DNA of 17,918 nucleotides, taken from NCBI GenBank assembly GCA_020849935.1, contig JADZFJ010000140.1:1-17918 (forward strand), written 5' to 3'. The notes beneath the pieces are model-generated. The model was not told the DNA's origin. It saw nothing but the letters and a program-made list of their open reading frames with translations, and searched no databases. Position 1 is the stretch's first letter. Every line of letters begins with the position of its first letter. The translations under genes and the position numbers were made by a program. This stretch comes from Crocinitomix sp. GTDB lineage: Bacteria; Bacteroidota; Bacteroidia; Flavobacteriales_D; Crocinitomicaceae. Positions 1 through 7,930 of this stretch are shown here, one piece after another.

Positions 1-603
1 GGATTGGAACATATTCATTTTTTAGAAGAAAAATTTCCGACCGTTAGTCATTATTCCATTAATCTAACCTCCAGTTTTGATACCTTGCGAGGAGCCTTAC
101 CAACCGAAGCACAAAATCATGGTCTTTCCATGGCGAATACGCGCGCACGCTTGCGTATGTCCACACTTTATGCTGTGGGACAAGCAAATGGTTTATTGGT
201 AGCAGGCACTGGAAATAAAGTGGAAGATTTTGGCGTTGGTTTTTATACGAAATATGGTGATGGTGGTGTCGATTTAAGTCCCATCGCTGATTTAACAAAA
301 ACCGATATTTTTTCACTAGCGAAATGTTTAGGGGTGGTTACATCGATTCAGAACGCCACGCCAACCGATGGTCTTTGGCCAGATGAACGCACGGATGAAG
401 GTCAAATTGGAGCGACTTATCCAGAACTAGAATGGGCCATGGAATTTAATTCGAATGAGGCTGCAAGTGAAGAGTTTTTGGATCCTCGCCAACGTGAAGT
501 ATTAGCGATTTATCGAAAATTAAACGCTGCCAATAAACACAAAATGATTCCGATTCCTGTTTGCCTGATTCCAGACGAATTAAAAACCTCAGTTCGACTC
601 TAA
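1..603 (+). CDS. nadE: NH3-dependent NAD+ synthetase, 5'-truncated
   Basis: NadE makes NAD+ from deamido-NAD+, ATP and ammonia in the cytoplasm, the last step of NAD biosynthesis. About 200 residues are visible. The frame is open at base 1, and the family is usually about 260-275 residues, so roughly the first 65, including the SGGxDS ATP-pyrophosphatase loop, lie outside the window. Visible family signatures are NTRARLRM (about residues 46-53), GTGNK (69-73), the KYGDGGVDLSPI stretch (84-95) and the PTDGLWPDERTDEGQIG loop (121-137) that closes over the active site. The C-terminus HKMIPIPVCLIPDELK is typical of the single-domain bacteroidal enzyme without a glutaminase domain. The TTG at base 4 is an internal Leu codon, not a start. 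The gene is convergent with the metallopeptidase gene that follows. Confidence 0.95.
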   Translation, partial: GLEHIHFLEEKFPTVSHYSINLTSSFDTLRGALPTEAQNHGLSMANTRARLRMSTLYAVGQANGLLVAGTGNKVEDFGVGFYTKYGDGGVDLSPIADLTKTDIFSLAKCLGVVTSIQNATPTDGLWPDERTDEGQIGATYPELEWAMEFNSNEAASEEFLDPRQREVLAIYRKLNAANKHKMIPIPVCLIPDELKTSVRL

Positions 604-702
604 ATTACCATCCAGAATTATTAAAATTTAATGGATTACCCATTTACTTTGGATTTCGAAATAGACAAGTTAAAATCGAATTGACGTTAAAAGGAATTTA
701 AA
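604..702. other. Convergent intergenic region, no strong terminator
   Basis: This short gap separates the ends of nadE and the metallopeptidase reading frame, counted to its second stop. The only hairpin found is weak: AATGG (630-634) pairing with CCATT (640-644) around a 5-base loop. On the minus strand it is followed by an A/T-rich stretch, but there is no clean U-run. Confidence 0.3.
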
Positions 703-813
703 CTATCTCATCACATTTACATGCCCCACTTCGGTATGTCTTTCATCTGTGGTTAAATCACCAAAATCCAATTTCCAAACATAAACTCCCGCTGGCACAA
801 ACCCATTATCTCC
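703..813 (-). pseudogene. Detached end of the T9SS type B sorting domain
   Basis: Reading on in the same frame past the TAG at 814-816 gives 36 further residues and then a second TAG at 703-705. They include VPAGVYVWKLDFGD and DERHTEVGHVNVMR, which is the usual end of a 'gliding motility-associated' type B C-terminal domain (WDGTY...GVYVWK...D....R...GHVN..R). The preceding residues YGWNG end the upstream reading frame exactly where this segment should join, so one base change in a sense codon (for example TAC or TAT to TAG) explains the split. With only a stop and no start codon, this segment is not an independent gene. It is the broken-off end of the metallopeptidase or a sequencing error at one base. 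Confidence 0.85.
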
Positions 814-2817
814 CTACATTCCATTCCACCCATAGCTTTCGTTAAACGATTCAAAAAGAATTTCGCCATATCGATTATAGACGGTGAAGTGGTAATCATA
901 AACATCAAGCCCTGCCGAAAAAACAGGTTTAAAACTTTCCTTTTCAGGTGAAAACGAATTCGGAATGTAATAGATACTCGCCCCTTTAACATTCACCATT
1001 TCTTCCGTCGTATCCACACAACCAAATTCAGAGGCTGCAAAAAGTTTGACGGTATACGTTCCTCCATACTCAAATGGAAAAGCGTGAGTTGGATTAACTC
1101 CAGCAATAATTGGAGAGCCATCGTCAAAATCCCAAGTATAGGAAGAAGCGCCAGAAGATGTATTGTTCATCGTTGTAATCGCATTGTAAGAAACTAATTC
1201 AGATGGATTAGGCGTAAAGGATGCTTCTGGATAAGGCGTTACATCGAAACTGAAAGTAAAGTCGTTGTCGCTGGTTACTTCGTCTTCGTATCCATTTGGA
1301 GATTCTATGCCTAAAAGCATCGTGTAAGATCCCATTGGAAGACTTGTCACAGGCAAAGAAATTGTTGTCGAACCATCTACCAAAACCAAACCTGTCCATT
1401 CAATTGTTTCAGTCAACACACCATCAAGATATACCAAAACATCAAAACTTGTCAAATTTTCATTCCCATTGTTAATGATGGATAATTCTCTGAAAATCGG
1501 CCCATTTTCGCAGGTGGCTGAAATATCACCAGCAGTAATTTGAACATCCATTTCCGTCAAATCACACCCTTCTAAACACGGCGCAGCTTCGATATTTGAA
1601 ATCATATATTCTGCAGGTTGAGGCCCAAAACCAAATCCTAAATTAATACCAACTCCCGTTAAATGACAATAGCTCATGACCGTTCCACCATCCACAGGTA
1701 AAGTACCCGCACAACCTTCGTCAAAACCAGCATCAGGACCACATCCATCGATCGCTGTCATATCTCCATTCCAAAAACACGCATGGGTGTGTGGTGATCC
1801 CATATTGTGTCCCATTTCGTGAGAAACAACTTCCACCGACCAAGAGTAAACTGGTATTGGCGAAAACCCTAATTCGATTCCACTTACCGCTTTTCGAATA
1901 GCTTGATCAGGATTACAAAATACATTAACATAGGCCAAACCACCGCCAGCACTGTTAGTCACCAAATGCCCTAAATCACCATCCCAAACCACCGTTGTTG
2001 TTCCAAAAAGTCCTAATAAAATTCCTGTGTCGCCAATTAAATAATAAGGACTTACCTCATCCCACACTTTAATGTCCGACAAAAAGACAGTCATATCTTC
2101 GATTTGATACAAGAGTTGGATTTCGTTGAACAAAGCGGTCATATAATCAGCTGCTTCAATCACACCACCTTTTGCCAAAAAAATATCGTAATCAACTTCA
2201 AAATAAATTCCGGAACAATCGTCATAAATCGCGCGATCATCACGACCAGCGTCTATTCGTTCGATCGCTGCATCATCGGTATCACAACGAAAATTATTAC
2301 GTCCATTTAAAGACGATTCAGGATAAAAAACGTAAAATTCGGATCCTTCTATTTTCCCCAAGTTAACGTCCCCAATCCCAAGAATAGAACCAATTCCAAT
2401 CACTTCATTGTTTAGAATACTTAGGGCAAAATGCGAACCGTGATGTCCTTCAAAATCGCCTTGATAATAAACACTTTTTGAAGCCGCGCTCATTAAAAGG
2501 TCGTTACCAGAAGCAGTTCTAATGGTTAGGTCTTTTTTAAACAATTGGGCTTTGTGAAGATTCAAGGTCAAAAAATCACCATTAAAAGGAATTTTTAACA
2601 CCAATGAACTTGGATGTGTCTCCAATAAATCATTCCAAGTAGTGGTATTTAACTCCAGAAAAGTGTGATCGCCTATCAAGCCTAATTCAGTGAGCGTGAA
2701 TTCAGTAGAGGCCATTTGAGAAAACAAATTCCTTTCTGTTTGTGCCTTCAAATTCAATTGAAGAAAAACAAGCAGGACTGTGAAAATTAAAAATTTCATT
2801 CTATAAATTAATTTCAT
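814..2817 (-). CDS. Secreted M12-like zinc metallopeptidase with PKD, premature stop in sorting domain
   Basis: This is a predicted exported protease. A Sec signal peptide ends near residue 26 (LNLKAQ). A propeptide-like region follows, then a reprolysin/M12B-like catalytic domain (about 195-415) with the full zinc motif HEMGHNMGSPH (His333, Glu334, His337, His343) and a Met-turn TVMSYCH around Met381. Next come a CARDB-like beta domain (about 426-528), a PKD domain (about 531-612, with WDFDDGSP) and the first part of a T9SS type B sorting domain (from about 616). The frame stops at YGWNGM by TAG (814-816), yet the rest of the sorting domain continues in frame to 703. The full form would be about 704 residues. 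An alternative start is Met7 at 2799; neither start has a clear ribosome binding site. The gene lies 63 bases downstream of the beta-barrel gene. Catalytic residues are intact; export and anchoring are probably impaired if the stop is real. Confidence 0.88.
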   Translation of the reverse strand: MKLIYRMKFLIFTVLLVFLQLNLKAQTERNLFSQMASTEFTLTELGLIGDHTFLELNTTTWNDLLETHPSSLVLKIPFNGDFLTLNLHKAQLFKKDLTIRTASGNDLLMSAASKSVYYQGDFEGHHGSHFALSILNNEVIGIGSILGIGDVNLGKIEGSEFYVFYPESSLNGRNNFRCDTDDAAIERIDAGRDDRAIYDDCSGIYFEVDYDIFLAKGGVIEAADYMTALFNEIQLLYQIEDMTVFLSDIKVWDEVSPYYLIGDTGILLGLFGTTTVVWDGDLGHLVTNSAGGGLAYVNVFCNPDQAIRKAVSGIELGFSPIPVYSWSVEVVSHEMGHNMGSPHTHACFWNGDMTAIDGCGPDAGFDEGCAGTLPVDGGTVMSYCHLTGVGINLGFGFGPQPAEYMISNIEAAPCLEGCDLTEMDVQITAGDISATCENGPIFRELSIINNGNENLTSFDVLVYLDGVLTETIEWTGLVLVDGSTTISLPVTSLPMGSYTMLLGIESPNGYEDEVTSDNDFTFSFDVTPYPEASFTPNPSELVSYNAITTMNNTSSGASSYTWDFDDGSPIIAGVNPTHAFPFEYGGTYTVKLFAASEFGCVDTTEEMVNVKGASIYYIPNSFSPEKESFKPVFSAGLDVYDYHFTVYNRYGEILFESFNESYGWNGM

Positions 2818-2880
2818 GAGGTAAACAGAGAACGAAAAGAAAGCGCGTTAGTTGCCTTAATTTCGAAGGATAACATAAGT

Positions 2881-3477
2881 TTAATATCCACCGAACATAT
2901 AGATTAAACCGAGTGAAAATAAACTGCGATCTGCTTTGGTATAAATACGGTTAGGAAAGGCATTGATGCTCGGTTCGTTTAAACCATAGGTGTATGCCAA
3001 TTTCGCCTCTACCACATGATCTTGCAAAGGAAATTGTAAGCCAGCAACGATTTGTGGGCCAATTACATTTCCATCGCCAAAACCAGGAATTTTAGTGTAG
3101 GCGAACGATCCTCCCACGCCAATAAATCCGCCAAAATAATCTAAATCACCGTAAAAAAATTCGGCCAACAAAGGAATTTCAGCACTTAAATAACCACTTC
3201 CTTCACCTTTAGGATAAAGTCCAATAAACGGATAAGTTGCCAATGATAAAGTCAAGTCACGATTAATATTGAAACCTAAACTGGCCTTGTACACGAATCC
3301 GGGCGTAACCGTTGTTAAAACTGGATAATTTAACCCTGTATTGTCGGTATAGGCTTCTTTAAAACTGAAAATATTTGCTTGGAAACCCACACCATGCTTA
3401 AAACTTTGAGCCAACGAATTTATACTTGGCAAAAGACTTAAAAGTAAGAGAACTAAGATTGATTTGATTGCTTTCAT
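2881..3477 (-). CDS. Outer-membrane beta-barrel protein
   Basis: About 198 residues from the ATG at 3477. The signal peptide MKAIKSILVLLLLSLLPSIN ends near SLAQ. The rest alternates hydrophobic and polar residues, with many Gly/Tyr/Phe strands and a C-terminal aromatic residue (IYMFGGY), as in the small 8-strand-type porin family (OmpW/OMP_b-brl-like) common in Bacteroidota. No substrate can be read from the sequence. An upstream ATG at 3501 in the same frame adds MLIQNVEA before this start and has a GGGA-like sequence in front of it, but that overlaps the end of the ferredoxin coding sequence; the inner ATG gives the cleaner signal peptide. The gene follows the ferredoxin gene by 26 bases and is probably cotranscribed with it. 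The exact subfamily is unknown. Confidence 0.75.
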   Translation of the reverse strand: MKAIKSILVLLLLSLLPSINSLAQSFKHGVGFQANIFSFKEAYTDNTGLNYPVLTTVTPGFVYKASLGFNINRDLTLSLATYPFIGLYPKGEGSGYLSAEIPLLAEFFYGDLDYFGGFIGVGGSFAYTKIPGFGDGNVIGPQIVAGLQFPLQDHVVEAKLAYTYGLNEPSINAFPNRIYTKADRSLFSLGLIYMFGGY

Positions 3478-3503
3478 CGCTTCAACGTTTTGTATTAACA
3501 TGA

Positions 3504-3833
3504 TTAATTCCCTTCAGGGGCTAATCGCAAAACAATTCCATCAATGGCGTCTGATATGTGAATTTGACAACCCAAACGGCTATTTTTTTCTACAAAAAAT
3601 GCTTCGTCCAACATGTTTAATTCACTATCGTTTTGTTCAGGTAGCTCGGTATCAGATTCAAGATAACACTGACACGTAGCACACATGGCCATGCCGCCGC
3701 ATCTCCCTTCCACTGGCAATTCATAAGATCTACATAATTCCATGATATTCATGTTCATGTCGGTTGGAGCTTCCAAATCATGTTGAACCCCCTCGCGATC
3801 AATGATATGAACCATTATCATATTATCAGCCAT
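3504..3833 (-). CDS. [2Fe-2S] ferredoxin, adrenodoxin/Isc type
   Basis: A 109-residue soluble electron carrier. The cluster ligands are visible as CGGMAMCATC (Cys45, Cys51, Cys54) and Cys89 in SRLGCQI, the C-x5-C-x2-C...C spacing of adrenodoxin/Fdx-type ferredoxins. The conserved EAPTDMNMNIMEL segment before the cluster is typical of Bacteroidota members. Cys34 and Cys56 are extra. The family gives electrons to Fe-S assembly or to oxygenases; no Isc genes or ferredoxin reductase are in the window, so the partner cannot be named. It has its own likely promoter box just upstream and heads a small gene series with the beta-barrel protein and perhaps the metallopeptidase. Confidence 0.92.
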   Translation of the reverse strand: MADNMIMVHIIDREGVQHDLEAPTDMNMNIMELCRSYELPVEGRCGGMAMCATCQCYLESDTELPEQNDSELNMLDEAFFVEKNSRLGCQIHISDAIDGIVLRLAPEGN

Positions 3834-3848
3834 ACGTCAATTTTTTTA

Positions 3849-3856
3849 CAAATTTA
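3849..3856 (-). promoter_or_regulatory. Candidate -7 box for the ferredoxin gene
   Basis: On the minus strand this reads TAAATTTG, an exact match to the Bacteroidota -7 consensus TAnnTTTG, ending 15 bases before the ferredoxin ATG. A TTTTG lies 15 bases farther upstream, somewhat closer than the usual -33 spacing. It sits in the 121-base gap after gpmI, where a new transcript would be expected to start. Confidence 0.45.
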
Positions 3857-3954
3857 GTTTAGATTCTTCATCAAAACTGCTGAAAACGTGATATTTTTTT
3901 TGTGCTAAAGATTTTATGGTGAAATCGGCTTGCTAAAAATCGATAAAGAGCTCG

Positions 3955-5472
3955 TTAATTCACTAAAGATTCTCCTGTCATTTCTTTCGGTTGCTCGATT
4001 TTAAGCAATTTCAAAATGGTTGGTGCAACATCTTGTAAACTTCCGTTTTTAATGGATTTCACTTCATCATCTAGCACAATCACCGGCACAGGGTTCATGG
4101 AATGTGCTGTGTTTGGACTGCCGTCGGGATTAATTGCAAAATCGGAATTTCCATGATCGGCAATAATAATAAATGAATACCCCAGTTTTTGTCCGGTCGT
4201 AACTACTTCCTTCACACAACCATCAACGGTTTCAGCAGCTTTTAAAATTGCGTTATAAACACCCGTATGTCCAACCATGTCAGTGTTTGCGAAATTCAAA
4301 CAGATAAAATCAGGACTTGCATGGTTCATTTCATAACAAACGGCGTCTCGAATTTCTAAAGCACTCATTTCAGGCTTTAAATCATACGTTGAAACCGCAG
4401 GAGATTGAATCATGATTCGATTTTCACCCTCAAATTGTTTTTCTCTTCCTCCTGAAAAGAAGAAACTTACGTGGGGATATTTTTCTGTTTCTGCAATACG
4501 AAGTTGATTTAATCCAGCCTTGGCAACCACTTCGCCCAAGGTGTTAATTAGATTGTCTTTTTCAAAAACTACACGAACGTTTTGAAAGGTTTTATCATAA
4601 TTCGTCATGGTGATATAGGAAAGATCTAATTTTTTCATTTCAAAATCAGGAAAATCCTTTTGCGTTAAAACCGTGGTAATTTCTCTGCATCGATCGGTTC
4701 TAAAATTAAAACAAATCACCGCATCTCCATTTTGAATCGTTGCAGTTGGTTGACCGTTGAATCCAATCACTTTGGGTGTGATAAACTCGTCTGTTACATT
4801 TTTTGAATAAGAATCTTTGATTGCCTCAATGCTTGAATTAAAAAAATCACCTTTTGCAGCAGTTAAACAATCATAAGCCAATTTTATTCGCTCCCATCTA
4901 TTATCACGGTCCATCGCGTAATAACGCCCAATTACTGTCGCGATTTTTACATTAGTATTGGCGATTTTTTCCTCAAGTGCTTCAAGGTGACCCAAACCAG
5001 TGGTTGGGTTACAATCTCGTCCGTCGGTAAATGCGTGAATAAAGACATTTTTCAATTCAAATTTTTCTGCTAAATCGCATAAAGCAAAAAGATGATCGAG
5101 CGAAGAATGAACTCCTCCTGTCGAAACAAGTCCCATAAAATGAAGCGCTTGACCTGTTTTTTTTGCTTCTTCAAAGACCTTAACTAATACTTCATTTTGA
5201 TGAAATTCGCCTTCTCGAATAGCCTTATTGATGCGTGTTAATTCTTGATAAACCACTCTACCCGCGCCAATATTTAAATGTCCAACTTCCGAATTTCCCA
5301 TTTGACCGTCAGGCAATCCAACTTGTTCGCCAAAAGTGATCAATTCGGCATTCGGAGCTGTTTTTTCTAAATGATCTATGAATGGGGTATTGGCATTAAA
5401 AATACCATCAGAAATCGAGTGGTCGCCATGTCCCCAACCATCTAAAATTAATAAAGCTACTTTCTTTTTCAT
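3955..5472 (-). CDS. gpmI: 2,3-bisphosphoglycerate-independent phosphoglycerate mutase
   Basis: GpmI interconverts 3-phosphoglycerate and 2-phosphoglycerate in glycolysis and gluconeogenesis, using two Mn2+ ions and a phosphoserine intermediate. The 505-residue length is normal. Visible features are LILDGWGHG (Asp11 metal ligand), QMGNSEVGHLNIGAGR with the catalytic Ser61, STGGVHSSLDH around His122, FTDGRD (148-153), NFRTDR (256-261), NTDMVGHTG with Asp398 and His402, ADHGNSD with Asp439 and His440, and TAHSMNPVP with His457. The ATG overlaps the stop of the upstream histidine kinase gene as ATGA, so translation is probably coupled. This is the last gene of a closely packed minus-strand series. 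No clear terminator was found downstream. Confidence 0.98.
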   Translation of the reverse strand: MKKKVALLILDGWGHGDHSISDGIFNANTPFIDHLEKTAPNAELITFGEQVGLPDGQMGNSEVGHLNIGAGRVVYQELTRINKAIREGEFHQNEVLVKVFEEAKKTGQALHFMGLVSTGGVHSSLDHLFALCDLAEKFELKNVFIHAFTDGRDCNPTTGLGHLEALEEKIANTNVKIATVIGRYYAMDRDNRWERIKLAYDCLTAAKGDFFNSSIEAIKDSYSKNVTDEFITPKVIGFNGQPTATIQNGDAVICFNFRTDRCREITTVLTQKDFPDFEMKKLDLSYITMTNYDKTFQNVRVVFEKDNLINTLGEVVAKAGLNQLRIAETEKYPHVSFFFSGGREKQFEGENRIMIQSPAVSTYDLKPEMSALEIRDAVCYEMNHASPDFICLNFANTDMVGHTGVYNAILKAAETVDGCVKEVVTTGQKLGYSFIIIADHGNSDFAINPDGSPNTAHSMNPVPVIVLDDEVKSIKNGSLQDVAPTILKLLKIEQPKEMTGESLVN

Positions 5473-6377
5473 TTTTTAAAGTGTATTGATACGATCAAAC
5501 CATTAGGCGAATTCTCGGTTAAATTAATTTGTCCATTGTGCTTTTTCACTAAAAAGTTGACAATATATAAACCTAATCCGGTGCCCTTTGATTTTCGTGT
5601 CATTTCATTTTCTTCTCGGTAAAACTTCGAAAATACCCGTGTTCGTTTCTTTTTATCAATTCCTGATCCTTGGTCCAAAATGGTCAAAACCACCTCCTGT
5701 TTGTTTTCTTCTAATCGCACAGTAATGGTACTTCCGGCAGGACTATATTTCGCTGCATTCTCAATTAGATTAACAAAGATACTTTCAAATCCTAAATGAT
5801 CCACCTCAAATGTCACTTCTGCTAAATTTGTAGAAATTTTATGGTCTTTAAGGATTGATTTTTCTAACAAGGAAAGCTTTTCGGAGATAAATTCCTTTAG
5901 ATTTAAGGGAGCTTTGTAAAGAAAATAGTTGTTGTTTTCAATGCTTCGGGTTAGCAATAAATTATTGACCAAACTATCCAAACGATTTATCTCCAATAAA
6001 GAACGATCATAAATTTCTTCCCTTTTTTCAGGAGAAAGTTCTCTTTTTTGTAGGGTTTGTAGAAATAATTTTACGGAAGATATGGGCGTTTTTAATTCGT
6101 GGGTAACAGAAAGCACAAAATTTTCTTGCTGTTGATTCAACTCCCTTTCTTGTTTAAATGCCCTTAAGAGAATACTTACCCCAATAATCAAAATCACAAA
6201 AAACACCGATCCTTCGCCCAAAAGCATGATGGTCTTTTTTTGTAAAATCGTATCATCTACATATAATTGATTGTACAATCTGTAAATAAGAAAAAGCCAC
6301 CAACCAAATTGTAAGGTGACGTAAATAACAAGAAGGTAAAGTATGAAGACTGGATTTTTAAATCGTCTGTTGAGCAT
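5469..6377 (-). CDS. Sensor histidine kinase with two TM segments
   Basis: A 302-residue membrane histidine kinase. Two hydrophobic segments (about 9-32 and 50-72) flank a periplasmic stretch of only about 18 residues, so there is no room for a folded sensor domain. The kinase core is complete: H-box SVTHELKTPISSVK with phospho-acceptor His93, N-box NLIENAAKYS (203-212), G1 box DQGSGIDKKKR (235-245), F-box FSKFYRE (249-255) and G2 box KGTGLGLYIV (264-273). No response regulator gene is adjacent, which is unusual for this type; its partner must be encoded elsewhere. The gene starts 23 bases after the type A T9SS protein and overlaps gpmI by 4 bases, suggesting a shared transcript. Signal and targets are unknown. 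Confidence 0.93.
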   Translation of the reverse strand: MLNRRFKNPVFILYLLVIYVTLQFGWWLFLIYRLYNQLYVDDTILQKKTIMLLGEGSVFFVILIIGVSILLRAFKQERELNQQQENFVLSVTHELKTPISSVKLFLQTLQKRELSPEKREEIYDRSLLEINRLDSLVNNLLLTRSIENNNYFLYKAPLNLKEFISEKLSLLEKSILKDHKISTNLAEVTFEVDHLGFESIFVNLIENAAKYSPAGSTITVRLEENKQEVVLTILDQGSGIDKKKRTRVFSKFYREENEMTRKSKGTGLGLYIVNFLVKKHNGQINLTENSPNGLIVSIHFKK

Positions 6378-6400
6378 AGGGCTTGTGGCTTTGACCCAAC

Positions 6401-7897
6401 TTAATGTTGAATCGCCAATTTATGGATCGTTTGATTCAACTGATTTGTCACCCTCACTAAATAAGCCCCTTCACTCAGGTAATTAGTTGCCACCATCATT
6501 TGGTTATTCGAAACTAGTTCTTGGTGAACCACTTCACCTAACATATTAACGATTTCCACCTTTGATCCAAGTTCAATTCCTTTTATTATGAACGATTCAT
6601 TTGCTGGATTAGGGAAAATTAAAATTGAATTTTGAGTTTCATTAATCCCAACATCATCCAAAGTAACACTAATCATTACCGAATCGACATTGCATGGCCC
6701 ATAGGCGTAAAACCAAACCTCGTAGGTCCCAAGCTCATCATAAGTATGTTCAGTCACGAGGATATTTCCTTCAAAATTACCATCCCCGAAATCCCACGAA
6801 ACAGAATCTGCTAATGCAACGGCACCTGTAAAAGAACCCGTTAAACCATCCGAACTCCCAGAGGCACTTAGCACCACCGAATCTCTCACAAAAATTTCTT
6901 TCGACAACTCAACAGCACACGTAAAATCTGCAAAATCGTGGCGGCGAATCGAATCCGTCAACGTCACTGTATAAGTACCTGAATTAGTATAGGTATGACA
7001 TAAAAATTCCAAATCTGCATTTTGGAACCCATCATCCCAAGTCCACAAAATTTTACCTAAAGGAGTGGCATGAAAACGGTTATAATGAGGATCCGAAAAA
7101 TTAGGGACTTGATCATAAGTAACACAGGCTGCACTCACTTCGTTTGGACAAATACTGTCTTCAGACAAACTAAAATCATTGTGAAGCGGATAACTAACCA
7201 AGGCGTTAATTAAATAATCAAGGTCGTAAATAGGTCCAAAAACAGGTAAAGTTGCATACCATCCTGTATAAATTGGTGCCACTGGATTATTGTAATAAGC
7301 AAAAGAAATCCCTTCTCCTCCTCCATCACCGTCCGGCGCTGAATTGGTAATAATTTTTAATGAATCATTGGTGGAGGTATAAAGTGCTACAATATAATCT
7401 TCGGTCACTAAAACAGGTTCATCAAAATAGCTATTCACCTCAATTTCTGGCAATAAGGGACTAAAAGTAGTATGCGAAACCCAAACCGTATCTCTCGCTA
7501 ATTCAACCCCGATGGAATCTGCAACTTCATCATAATCAAATAGTAGAGTCACTACCATCAACGACTCCACACTTAAGTTTGTATGAAAACTATAAAACTG
7601 TAATCCGCTTATTTCAATGGGTTGATTGGCGTGATAGCGTTGAGCTCTTCCTCCATAAGGATTAAAATCTAAAGCATTCCCTGTTCTAAGCTCTTCAAAA
7701 TAAAGCAAAGTGGTTTTTACCAAACCGACATAATTATTGAAATAAGGACCACACGTATCTACCGCCACTTTCGAAATAGGTTTTGTCCAATTCGCAGTTT
7801 CACCAGTTGCATAATTTCTTGGGATTGACAAGGGGGTCGTTTGGGAATAAGCAACCGACAGAAAAAAGAATGAAAATAAGTAGAGAGCTTGACGCAT
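6401..7897 (-). CDS. Secreted PKD-domain protein with T9SS type A sorting tail
   Basis: A 498-residue exported protein. A short signal peptide (MRQALYLFSFFFLSVAYSQ) is followed by an unrecognised beta-rich region (about 20-235) and two PKD-like domains: about 241-338 (WTWDDGFQNAD, SGTYTVTLTD) and about 340-413 (VSWDFGDGNFEG, LGTYEVWFY). The last ~75 residues are a type A (Por secretion tail) sorting domain: ILIFPNPANESFIIKG, KVEIVNMLGEVVHQ and a terminal strand SEGAYLVRV...KLAIQ. This predicts export by the T9SS and cleavage of the tail, usually with attachment to the cell surface. No catalytic motif was recognised. The gene starts 33 bases after the lectin adhesin, so the two are probably cotranscribed, but they carry different types of sorting tail. 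Confidence 0.88.
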   Translation of the reverse strand: MRQALYLFSFFFLSVAYSQTTPLSIPRNYATGETANWTKPISKVAVDTCGPYFNNYVGLVKTTLLYFEELRTGNALDFNPYGGRAQRYHANQPIEISGLQFYSFHTNLSVESLMVVTLLFDYDEVADSIGVELARDTVWVSHTTFSPLLPEIEVNSYFDEPVLVTEDYIVALYTSTNDSLKIITNSAPDGDGGGEGISFAYYNNPVAPIYTGWYATLPVFGPIYDLDYLINALVSYPLHNDFSLSEDSICPNEVSAACVTYDQVPNFSDPHYNRFHATPLGKILWTWDDGFQNADLEFLCHTYTNSGTYTVTLTDSIRRHDFADFTCAVELSKEIFVRDSVVLSASGSSDGLTGSFTGAVALADSVSWDFGDGNFEGNILVTEHTYDELGTYEVWFYAYGPCNVDSVMISVTLDDVGINETQNSILIFPNPANESFIIKGIELGSKVEIVNMLGEVVHQELVSNNQMMVATNYLSEGAYLVRVTNQLNQTIHKLAIQH

Positions 7898-7930
7898 AAA
7901 TATTAGTAGTTTATTTTCAATAGATTAAAT

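Noticed and set aside
603..701. A 32-codon open frame after nadE (reading NYHPELLKFNGLPIYFGF...) in another frame, ending with TAA at 699-701.
   Set aside because: It has no start codon or ribosome site and no family I recognise. NadE already has a normal C-terminus (IPVCLIPDELK), so a frameshifted extension is not needed. A blastp match would reopen it.
814..816. Genome-wide reassignment of TAG to an amino acid as the reason for readthrough in the metallopeptidase.
   Set aside because: thiL ends in TAG at its expected C-terminus, and the metallopeptidase tail itself ends in TAG at 703-705, so TAG acts as a normal stop here.
753..992. A 79-residue minus-strand ORF overlapping the sorting-domain region.
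   Set aside because: It is an out-of-frame shadow; the type B domain motifs lie in the metallopeptidase frame on both sides of the TAG.
5400..6500. A response regulator gene beside the histidine kinase.
   Set aside because: Both neighbours are clearly gpmI and a type A T9SS protein, and no receiver-domain sequence is visible in any frame near the kinase.
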